Source of the DNA: Struthidea cinerea
Lineage: Eukaryota > Chordata > Aves > Passeriformes > Corcoracidae
Length of the DNA: 64,000 bases
Reading direction: 5' to 3'
Assembly: GCA_013397865.1 (NCBI GenBank)
Contig: VZTI01003262.1
Coordinates: 1,251,578-1,315,577 of the forward strand
Positions 42,668 through 54,600 of this stretch are shown piece by piece. Every line of letters starts with the position of its first letter. Positions within the stretch are counted from its first letter, which is position 1. Below the pieces are notes generated by a model. It was not told the DNA's origin, did no database searches, and saw nothing but the letters and a program-made list of their open reading frames with translations. Position numbers and translations under genes: made by a program.

Positions 42668-45600
42668 CTAGAATAAAAGAGAGTATCTCAGTTTCAAAGC
42701 ATGGTATAGTTCACTTATAGGGTTTCTGGATGTAACTCTCTGTAGGATTGAAGAACCTCAGAATATACATATGCAGCAACATATGGGAAACAAAACAGGA
42801 GGGCAATTTTCATCAGTACTCGACTGTGTTCTCCTTTGTCAGCAAAACAGGAGTCCAGGAGAAACTGTGAGTGAAGACTTAACTCCCAGTAATGTCAATT
42901 AGAAAAAATAAAATCCCTATTGGCAGCAGGGCTAGAGCATTTTGTGGGGGTGGATGCAAAAGGCCCTGGCGCTCACCCACGGGAGCTGTGGAACGAAATA
43001 TCTGACGGTCTGAGTTAAGTGTTTTTCCAGTTACTCCCAATAGCTTCAGCAGGCGTCACTGTGCCTGTCCTTTAACTTATTTCTCATGTTCTTGAAGTAA
43101 TGAGAGTGACACATTCCCACATTTGAAATAATTTTATAAAAAAAGTAAATTGAAGAGTCCTTGCAAAATAAGGAAAAACAGAGATTTTGTCTTTCTACTG
43201 ACTCAAACTGAGCTGCAGTGACTCTACCTCCTGAAGACTTCACCAGAGTTGTTAATAAGAATTTAAATGAGTTTTTATTGCTGGCATGTCTGAGTGAATA
43301 ACCCATCCACAGCATCAAGCTGCAGACCAAGCAGCTTTAAAACTATGTCCTTGGATAACCCACATTCTCAGACCAACATAAAATCTGAAGAGAAGGTGTG
43401 TGAAATAGGAGGAGGGATCTGTGGGCTGGAAAGAGTAAAAAATGGGAAAATCAGTTGCAGCAGAGTTCTTGGAGGAAAGGTTACTTTGGGGTAAAACTCC
43501 CACGGGAGTGCCATGCTCACACACTCAGCCCACTTTACTCATGATTCACAGCTTTTTCTTTAGTTTGGCGGATAATTTGCAGACCACACACAAAAATAAA
43601 AGATCTCAGTTGCTCTTCACAACTTGAATATACACGCAAAGTGAAATTTGTAAATTTTCCTCAAGCTTTTGTGGTGCTATCTTTGGCACCAAACTTCAGA
43701 TCCCTAGTAGGGAATAGTTCTTACAGTAGAAAACAGCTCCACACTGTCTGAAGATGAGGTCTCTGTTAAAGTGTTTCAGATTTGTCAGGTTTACTGGTCT
43801 GGATTTTAGTAATCTCTTTACACGGGGAGTGCTCCAGCAATTACAGTGGAAGGATTAGCACAGCATTAGACTTACAAAGACATCCTGTGGTTTCTTATTC
43901 CTGTCAATTAGCACATTATTGTTCCCTGAATGATGAGGGCTCTGCGCATAATTTAATTTGCAAATTAAATGTTTCCTGTTAGCCAGTAACAATACCTGAC
44001 AGCTAAATAGAGGTGCTGCTGTTGGAGGCAATACGCTGACCAGAGGAAGCTGCCTAAACAGAGGCAGAGAAAGCAAGTCAACAATAAGCAGATGTTTAAA
44101 ATGAAGGACGTTGCTAAGCAGATGCACGGCTTTGCATCTGCTGGTGAATGAATTTCCTGCGCCTTGGAAAAGCTGACAGATGACTGCTTGATTCAGAAGA
44201 GAATACACCCCTAGAGTACCCATTAACGGGAAGGGCAGCAGGAGGTCGGTAGGAGCCTGTGCTTTGGTTGCTGTGGTTTTTCTCCTTCAGTGTGATCATC
44301 TTCTCATGGTCTTTCCTACTCTTCTTATGTTATGGCTGGGCAGTAATGTGACCAGATGAGGAAATCTTGGCAAGAAATGGGCAAACATAGGTCTATGTGA
44401 CCTTCATGTGTTTTGTACAGTAAGAGGCACGTACTTCTTACAGAGAAATGAGATTTACCCCTTAATCTCAATGATATGCAGAAATAATTTGATAGACTCT
44501 TTCTTCCCTGCTACTTGCAGTGGTCCCAGTAGAGCAAGGTTTAAGTGTGTGAGGCTCCTCTCTTTTAAAGCTGGCAAAGAGAAAAAAGAAAGGAAAAACA
44601 CACAAAACACCCCTCCCCCCCAACAAACCAACTAGAAGCCCACCAAACCAAAGTGAAGACCTCCTCTTACATACCCAGGAAGGTATGTTCTACATGTCAA
44701 ATATCCAAAATCCACCCCATCGCAGTCTTCAACCCCCTCATGCTTGTAGCCATCTCCGCAGTACGCGCGGTGGCACCCTGGTGAAAAATAAAGAGAGAAA
44801 TACCTTCCAGGCGCTTCATATGTAAAAGAAACAGGTAAAGTAAGTGGAACTAGATTTTTAAGGGTTAAGTTTATATTTTGGGGGTCTAAGGGCTGTCTTA
44901 GGAGGAGCAGTACTCTTCACTACAAAGAATGTACTTTTTTTAGCCCAATTTCAATGACCAAGGGAAAGAATGGATAAATACTAAAAATAATTACTACAGA
45001 ATCACTAATTACAATAGCACTTGTTCTAAAAGTTATTATTGCCATAGGTAATTACTATCAAAACAAGTTAAAGGAAACATGAAATACAGTTAACATAATG
45101 GCCTGGGGAGGTCACAATCTCAAAAAACTACTCTTAGTGGTTTGAAATTCCCAGCCTAGACCTTTACCCAATTCTGCACAGCATCTATGTTTGTCTGCTG
45201 TGAGCTGCCACATACGAACGGAATTATGCAGCCTGTCTATTAAAAAAAAAGCTATATGATGGTTGCCAAAAATGTGTTTTTCCCATTGCTGACTGCTACT
45301 GACTTGAGCATGAGTGGGACTTGTCACATTTTTTCATGGTGACTGACACGTAGGCTGCAGTAGTTTGTGGCTTTGTTTGCCATTTTCGCAATTGGACTTT
45401 GATTTTGGTATCTTCAGCATATTGAGAATGACTTTCTAACATGAACAAATTCATTTAGTTAAAATCCCTTTGACATCTTCTCAGATAATCCATTGGTGTT
45501 AAGCAAAGGATTAAACAGACACTCTGGAATAGGGAGTTTGTAGGAGGCTAATGTGGGTTATTTACAAATAGAAATGATTAATTAATTGCACCAAGGATGT

Positions 45601-48600
45601 GTTTGTCAGAAATCGATGCTTCTAAGACCAACAAGTCTATTATACAATAAAATCCATTTCATATTTGGCTAGCCTTTTTCCTTTTGGTTCAGTCACAGGA
45701 GAAGAATGATGACAATGTGCTCATTTCCAAGTAACTCAGTGATGACTCCTTGGGTCACATCAGTGCCAGAAATCTATGAATTGCAAGGCCTCCATTGACC
45801 TGAAGCTTTGCCTAGTGCATAGCACAGGGAACATGATAGGCCCTCAGACATACAGTGTACAATTTTGCAGGCACTAGAACTAATGAACACTATTTTCCTG
45901 CATGGTTGTCCCTCACGGTTGATTGCAAATTCTAATTGAATCTTTTTCTCATGTCTGGAGACAGAAGAGAACCTGCTGTCTCTCTGGAGTACTCTGCAGT
46001 CAGGCAAGCCTGGAGGGGCTTTTATTTATATGTCTCCCTAGACCTGTTGAGACTGAATTGCCTTTGAAATCTCTTTCCTGTTGTCATTGAGAAGTTGGTT
46101 GGGATTCCTAAGTTATAAGGGGAAGGGTGGTGATGGACACATGGATGGAGAAATTCGCATGGGGCATGGCTGCATAGACACCATTTTCAAAGTCAGGCTA
46201 AAAAATGGAGGGATATATAAATGAAGAATTGCATCTTTCCATGTTGGGTGACACTGTTCTGAAATGTCAAGGAGCATCCCTTTGCTAGGAACAACAGAGT
46301 ACCAAGCCTACTGTGTGGAGGTGGTGTAGTGCTGAGCTCTGGGGAAGGATTCAAGCCATAAAAGCAACTGAGAGGGAGAAGTGAAGGTTGCCACAGCTGC
46401 TTGAATGCTTATGTGCTCTCTGCAATCCACAATCAGCAAAATGGAAGGAAGATGGAGTAGACATGAATTAAATGCTGTATAAATCTAATAGTGAAGGTAG
46501 CGGGTCGACACCTTCCCTATGCAAGTGAATAACGAAATTCAAAGAGGTGTTTCTGGACTCAGGATCTATTTTACCACAAGAAACAGCCAGCTTCAGTGTC
46601 TATCCCAAGGGCTGTGCTGCACTGCAAAGATGTGCTACAGCTTTTAGACAGGCAGCCCCCAGGAAAAGTGTGTGTGTGTAAAGCAGCTGCTGGATGTGGC
46701 CCCCGAAATGCAGTGGTTTGGCTCTGACTCAGCCAGGATGAATGAGAAGTGCTGTTGTCACCTCTGTCCAGGGCTGGTGTGTGCTACCCACATGCATGAA
46801 GGCCCCAGTTTTCACCCTGTGGCCGTTGTGCCTCCCTTTCCCTCTGCCTACGTTTGATCCACAAACCACACCAGCTCTCTTTGTGTGATTTAGACAGCGG
46901 TGCACCCTGTGGTACAACTAAGGCACCTTCCCCAGCAGAAAGCAGCCGCTCCTGCTGCACTGTAACTTACTTATACAGTCGTCAGTCACCACCGCATTGC
47001 CGTCGTCACACTCTTCCCCATCCTGCACGATCCCATCTCCACAGGTACCCCCATCCTCGAAGCGGTAATCCACGGGATAGAAAGGGGTGAGCTGACCGAG
47101 CAAACACACAGTGGTTACTGAACCAGACCAGCAGCAGCCGGGCCAGCAAGCAGAGGTGAAGGGCTCTGGGGGGGGCAGATCCCACAACCAGGTTTTTATG
47201 TCTTGTTGTTTGTTGGTCAGAGGGTTTATACAGAGTCTGATCCGAAGTCCAGTAGACACAAGAAGGATCCTGCTGCTAATTTCAGCAGGACTCATCTTAG
47301 CTCCTTGAAGCAATAAGGAAATACATGAGTTTGGTTTGCAGGGCTTTTGTTCTGCAACTTTGTACCCTGATGAGTTTTGCCTTATTTTGTATTAAATAAA
47401 AACTCTCTTTACTACCGTAATTCCCTGAACTCTGCTCCAGTTTGCTCACAGGTCACAGGGAGGTTAGCAAAACCTGCACCACTGCTGAGTTAATGCCTCA
47501 GTAACTAAGACTCCTGTGAACAAAATTCACAGAATTATGTACAGTTGTGGCAGTGTTCAAAAATGAGCTTTTCCCCCATTTGCTTAATTGATGCTGTATG
47601 ACACCTGAAGTACAGAAGTGTGTTCTGTATTTCAAAATGAAACATACACTCACGAATTTTCTGAGACCACAGTCATATTTTCACCTGGACTGGGAGCCAT
47701 CCAAAGGTATCCTTGAAATACAAAGATCTCTGATCTCTTCTAAAAGCTAAGGCATTTTCGGTGTTTAACCGGTCCAATTCTTCTTGATTATTCACCACAA
47801 ATATCTGGGGCACAGAAAAAGAGGTGATTGGTAACCTTCTCAAGAAGTTTTTTGGAGTGTCACAGAATCTAGTTTTGCCATATGTATGTTCAAATAGGTA
47901 AATAATCACACTGAAAAATGGTTTAGTTTTCTTCAGAAACAGAGGAGGTGAGAACCTACACCCATGGAAAGAATGGTGTTTCATGGGCACCTAACTATGG
48001 CTCCAATGGCCCCTATTTTGAAATGCACATCCACAGGTGAAAATCATACAAATACTGGTGCACAATCACTGCTGAGAAGAACTTTCTGGTGCTCAAATGT
48101 TTTGGTACTGAAACAATTGCAAAATCCAAATAGGCATAAGTGCTTTTTGTGGATTGACTATAACTTTTTAGGCATGTTTGTGGCTACAAAATGAATAATG
48201 CATGGCTCAATACAACCTTCACTTAAGTTTTACCACTTTGTGCTTTCTTCAGACTTAACTGGCACTAAAATGAATGTTTCTTTATATGCATATACTATGG
48301 TCTAAAGCCAAGTCTTCAATTACACTGAAAAAAAAATTAGTTCAGATGGTAAAATTAGGACAAGCTGCTCTCTTACCCATTTTTTTAATGTCTCGGTCAA
48401 TGAAATTGGATGTAAGAGGCATTAGGAAATAATCTTTTCCTTCAGCATCTTAATCAATTTAATTTTTGCAAGATTCAAGCCATTTTTAAATTAAGAAAAA
48501 GCAAACTGAGTGCTTCTGAGCAAAATGGATTTAGGGTTGAGTCTGATTCTCACCAGCATAAACAGAATTGGCTCTTTTAAAAACAAGTTATCCTGAAATT

Positions 48601-51600
48601 TTTACATAGTAGAATATTCCCATAACCCTGGACAAAGGCCAATTTCATTAAAGAAGCATTGAAAAAAATGCCTTCAGCTTGACTGAAAGAAAGCAAGGAA
48701 ATAGGAAGCCAGCTCAGAACTGATTCTGTAATTGTGTTCAGGAGCTCATGGCCCAGCCCCAGAGATCCAATTTCTCTTGAAATCCATGTGCCGTCTCAAA
48801 CTATTACAAATATCAGCTTTTAAAATCACACAAGATTTAAAAAATGGAATTAATCTAAGCCAGTGACAGAAAACCAGCACTTTGTTTCCCAGCCTCTGCC
48901 CTCCTCTGGCTCTGCTGGCACTGGAGGAGCTGCAGGGTGAAATGGGTGATGGCACTGAGGATGTGCTGCTTTGGCAAACCACGTCCAGGGCAGAGAGCAC
49001 CATCTCTGGATCTTTTCCATGTGCAGCTATGGAACCCTGACAAGAGCTGACAAGTGGTCCAAGGCAGCCTTCAAAGCTGCTACATGGGGATCTGAACAGA
49101 ATAAACAACAGTGATGTTTAAGCTCCTGCTCTTTACACTTGAGGGAGTAAAACAAATGGGGCAGGCAGGAAAACAGGGACTGCTGCTCAGGGAGTGCTTC
49201 ATTTCCAGAGCTAAGCCTTACCTTTTTGCCATCCCACATTCCTGGCAACAAAATGACACTTGGGGGCTCATAGTGATAATGTATGGTATTTTAGATGCTT
49301 ACACTCCCATTACTATCTTTTAAGATCGGGTATGAAACTGTGCCTGATGGAGAAGGAGGGTAATAAGACCTACACATTATACCGTGAGCCTTATACCTTG
49401 TCCTGTGAGTTCTCCAAGCTGCAAAGTACATGATGGTTATTTTGCATGCAGTGTGATGTGATATGCACCTTTATTTCAGCACATTCGTCTCTCACCATTA
49501 TGTTTTAAAAACAGCAGGAGGGTTTTTCCTAATGCAACATAGCCAGGGATGAGTGAGCAGCTGACACAGCTGACAAGACTTGCAACAAACTCGTGCAAAA
49601 GGCTGAGCTCAAGGGCCCAGTTTAATGGGCAGCGTTGTGAGTGTGCCCCTTCCACACACTGTAACAGCTTTCTGACAGCGTGATCGTGATCGATGGGGCT
49701 TTAACAAAGCTAATTGCTGCTTATTGACATTCAGAGACAACCAGACACTGCACCATTTCCACTTGCATGAGTGGAGTGGCTGGGCTGTGCTGGCACACAG
49801 CAGCAAGGTAGCATCTGCCTTGCTGACTAAGTGCTACAGTGCACAGAATAATAAGGCAGGGCCCAGCAGAAGGAAAAGTACATAAACAGTAGTTACAAAG
49901 CCCAAAGAAATCAGTGATGAAAAATTTCTAGGTCACATTTCACCAGTGCCTTGTCCTTTATTTTGTCCAATTTGCTCATAAAAATTCTTTCAAAGCTAGA
50001 GATGGAAATGAGCTATATAATGTATACTATTAGCTATATAATGTGTCTGCAGACAGGAGCCCAGATACCTGATTCTCATGGTTTGTGGAAGCTCCTGTTT
50101 GGTTCAAGATTGAGCGTGTGTGCTTTGGGAGAAAGTTCTATTGTATATGTGAAATGCTTGACCACAATATTCAATTCTGAAACCACTGTCTTAAAAAAAA
50201 ACAAGAAAGAGATGCTTACTTTACTGACCAATCTAAAATGTATTTTGATTTAATGAAGTAAAAAGAACTGATTTTATATATACAGTAGTAGATGAAAGAC
50301 AGCATCCTCAGGCTTGAAAAAGGTTTCCAAATATATGCTACCTTACTGATGTTTTGAAACAGCTGCACTTCAGCACATCAATCACACAACTATCTATGAG
50401 ACTGAACTCTTTTGCACCAGCTGGATCTCAGAGGTTTTGGGTCCTAGAAATCACACACTGTCCATATATCTCCCTATTAAATAAAAAAATTAGTGAGTAC
50501 AACATCTCTTGTAATAGAAGTATTTAAGAACTGCTTACATCCCCTCCCAGAAAACCTGCTTACCGCAGGAACTTTTGGGTAGCTGTGTCCAAACACAGAT
50601 TCCTCATATGATGGGTTACTCATATGTTGTGGGGTTCTGCAGAGACATCTCCCTGGAGGCCCTGGAAGTCCTCGTTCTCCCTTTGGTCCTATTGCAAATT
50701 GCCCTGGGAAGCAGAGTACCAGGTTGCCTTGTTATGAAGTTACCACACAACACACACACACAGCCTTAGTGTGAAAAGTACAGGTCAAGTGGATATATGC
50801 ATTTATCCAGGTTTCCATATAGGCACATCTCCCACCAAATCCCCTGGGAACTGAAGGGTTGCCAGAAACACTAATTCAGGAGAAAGATGCCAGTTTTTTA
50901 CCACAGTCATATTATTTCAGATAGCCTTTTGAATTTTTCTACCAGTTTTATAGAGGAAGAGAGAGACCATTTGCTTGGAATAAATGTCAGCCTGTTTGAA
51001 GCCACAGAAATTCAGGACAGGATGAATGCACAGATCACTCTACAGCACCTATGCACCAAGTTTTGTAGAGTCAGTCTCTTTATGCATCTACAACACACTG
51101 GACTTGTGCCTTTGTACAACCACTTGAGCAATGCTGTTTCACAGGTTTCTGTATAGCAAAAACCCAACCAAAAATACAGGAGCTTTTTAATGTTTTAATT
51201 AAACATCAAAAAAAAAAAAATACTGCTTTTTGACTTTCAAACTTTGGCAAGGATGCACTGCTCTGCAGATTCAGACAATGAGCCATTATGTTCATTCTGC
51301 AAGCAGTGGCATCATTACAGAAATGTCTTCTAGGATCAGAATTCATATTCTAGAGGGAAAAGTTTAACAACCCTGACACATAAACTTTCTGTGGATGGAA
51401 TAAAGCCTTTAAAAAGTAATCTCAAGGTCCTGGCTGCCTTCCCATCAGCATGGTGAAAATTCTGCCTTCTGAAATCTTCCAGCTAATTTACTCAAGCAAA
51501 GATGCTTCTTAGTGGGAGACATGAGATATATGAAAACTCTGAAGCTGTGTCCAGCTTCACAGATGTTCCGTTTCCACTCCACCACAAGAAGAGACCTCCT

Positions 51601-54600
51601 GTCCACTGATGTAAGCAAGGGAAGAAAAAGGGAGAGCAAAATGGAAGGGGACACTGAAGAGATTGGCTGCAGTACAAACAACTGTTGTACATTTGAAGCA
51701 ACAGTAAGGTTTTGCTTTTCTTTTCAGATGCTTCAGTTTATATTCCGGGTGAGAAACCCTACCTGAGGGTTCACTGCCACTGTGCATTGTCCTTCACGTC
51801 CACGTTTGGACCCACAATCTGACCAGGGTTCATGTGCATGCACAGCTCTGAAGCTGTTCAATTACCAGTTATTACAAGGTTTTTCTCATGATTTCTACAA
51901 CACACACAACTGCAGCGAGCACAGATCTCAAGCACTTCATTCTATAGAGAGTTTTTCTCCACTGCTCTTTTTACCCCGACTCCTATTCATTTCCATTCTC
52001 TTCCCTTCTTTCTTTAATGCCACTGTAACTTGAATCTCATCTGTTTTTTCCTTGCAGAGCTGCACAGGGTGAGCATGTCCTGGCTGATTAGAAATCACAG
52101 TTTTTCACTGTAAGCCAGGATACCTGGAGAAGCAGACCTTTGATGATAGAGATTACCTAGTCTCTCCAAGGCTGCCAGATGGCTTTTCACTGTCCCCATC
52201 TACAAAAGTCCCTCAGGGGCCACATAGGCTTTGCTTTTGGTATTATTTGAAACATAAAAAGCCATAAAGTAGGCTTTAAAGTAAGGTATAGGGTCCTTAT
52301 AGTGGACAAGGATGGCATGACCTGCCTCCAGGAGAAATCCCCTCCTTGCCATCAGTGGAGAAGCAAACAAAGCCCTGCAGCACTTGGTGCAGAGGGGCCT
52401 ATGTGTCCCTGATGAGTCAGGAGGGGCTGGGGACCAGGGACACTTTTGGGGACATCAGCTCATCTTCTGCTTACCTAATCCTGATGGTCCAGGGGGGCCT
52501 GGCTGGCCCACAGGACCAGGCCTACCAGGTGGGCCCATGACACCCGCCGGTCCAGTGTCTCCCTTGAGTCCCTAGAAGAGAAGTGACATCCATTTACTGA
52601 CTAAACCATTAGTAACAAACAACCTCTTCCAGCCAACACTGGCTTCCCATTTAAGAAGCCAAGAGATTTGCCAGAAGAAGCTCTCAGCATGAGCTTCATG
52701 GACACCACCTCAGGGAACAGGTGCTCTCCTCTCCTACGTGGAGACAGAAAGGCATGCCCAGGCAGGACTTCTGCTCCCAAATGGGAATGGTCACAGGGAT
52801 CTGCCCTGTGAGGCGACAGGAACCACCCTGCTCTGACTTCAACCATTCGATAGCCTTTCTTTAAGGATGAGTTTTTAACCCCTGTAACTCTCTAGGACTG
52901 AGTGCAGCTGAGAAAGAAAGGGGAAAATCACTGAGGAGTTGCTGAGGCCTTCCACAGTGACACTTCCCAGTCTTAGGGTGCAGCCTTTCAGGAGCACACT
53001 AATGACTTTGAAGCTCACACTATTTTCAGAAGTGCTTGAGGTGCCTGGATTCCTGTATCTCCTTGACTTACACCATGGGTATATCTATGTTAACAGATCA
53101 TCACAAGCCAAGTGAGAGCTTGGCTTTGCAAGTGCAGGTTAGTGTTTATCAACACCATGCTGACAAATGATGTCCCTCTGGCAGCCAAACAAGCAGTCAG
53201 TGCCTCAAAATTACCTGTGGGAGAGGGGCTCTCACACAGTTACCATGCAATAGATAATATTCTCTAAAATCAGCCCTAATTTACCTCATGGGAGCTTGTT
53301 CGTACAACCATACCTTAGGCATTTGGAAATTTCAACCTAGAACTGTTTGACACCTTCTCATTTTTTGCTCCTGAATTTAATACGGTGACACTTATTAAAA
53401 ATAACTGTATTTACCTTCCTGCTCATGTACTCTCCAAGGCTTGGATTTCTCAGCTTTATATTTCAGAAGTGTGTTACATAGCTTAAAGTTTAAATATCTG
53501 ACTTGATTTTTATGTAACAGCACGTTATTTAGCATAACAAAAATTATGTGTACTACGTGAGCTCTCTTTTAATGACAAAGGAGATTATTTTCTTGAAGAT
53601 GGTGTAATTCCAGGTTAATGTGTATTCAAAGGCATACAATGAATGGTTGCATGTCTAACTTAAGAGTAGCAAAGCATATATAGTAATATTTGCCGAAATA
53701 ATAGTTGTTATATAATATGTTACATCCCATGGATACGTTTGAATGTCACTTGCACCATTTCAGCAAAGGAAGGCTGATTTTGCCACGGCCTATAAAGAAT
53801 TAATTGAATATTTGCTTTGTTTAATCCTATTAGATAAGCTCTGAGCCATAAAAACATTCCAGGATTTATGTGAATGTCAGTGATGCTGATCTCTAATTAC
53901 TTCTTACATTATGCAACACAGAACTAGCAGACCAGGATTTTGTAGCCCCAAAGAAGACTTTGGGAATTCTCTTTCCCCCACACAGCAGCAATTTGACAGA
54001 GGCAAGGCAGTGCCAGTCGGACGTGCACTGACTGAAAACAAGCTGTTTTCTGTGTCCCCTGCTTTGGAGGAATGATTGCTTAATGCTTTCCTGCTTAGCA
54101 CTGATGGATTAAATAATAATAGCAAGGGTTGATACTCAATGTTTTTCCCTTGTTTATTTTTCACATGTGCCCACGGCATTCGGAGAAGCTTTTCCCATTG
54201 ACAATATTTATATTCATGTCCTTTCTTTCAAAGTAGCCTTATCTAAAGCCCTAAGTCATTCCTCCTTCTCAAGACTGAAACCCTAAACTTGGGTTTGCTT
54301 AGGGTCAGCGCCCAAGTTATAAAGCTTCGGGTATTGTATCTCAGCTAGCAGCCGTGGGGCTGTGACTTGTGACTCCCACCTCCTGGCTACCTTTCAGGAA
54401 GAGCCTACCCCAGAGGCAGGGAGAGTCGAAGAAGTCAGTGAGCTAATCAAGACATATCTCAAAATGGAAGTGGAAGTGACACCTGTTTAATTTAGCTTTT
54501 TTTATCTAGGCATGTCAGCTGGATCAAGACACAGGAAATGACCCCATGCTGGTGGAAACTATCCTCTCAGCTGAGCAAACAGCCGGACAAGTACAGCACT

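Larger units (their letters stand above)
42668..44674 (-). other. COLQ last intron, with palindrome and hairpin
   Basis: GT-AG. Holds a 20-bp perfect palindrome at 43951-43970 and a 9-bp-arm hairpin at 44117-44142, inside a stretch (about 43.80-44.20 kb) that looks like conserved regulatory DNA. Confidence 0.6.
44778..50563 (-). other. COLQ introns between exons j and m
   Basis: Introns 44778-46970, 47092-47684 and 47805-50563. No exon, repeat family or RNA gene recognised. Frames on either strand are short. Confidence 0.6.
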
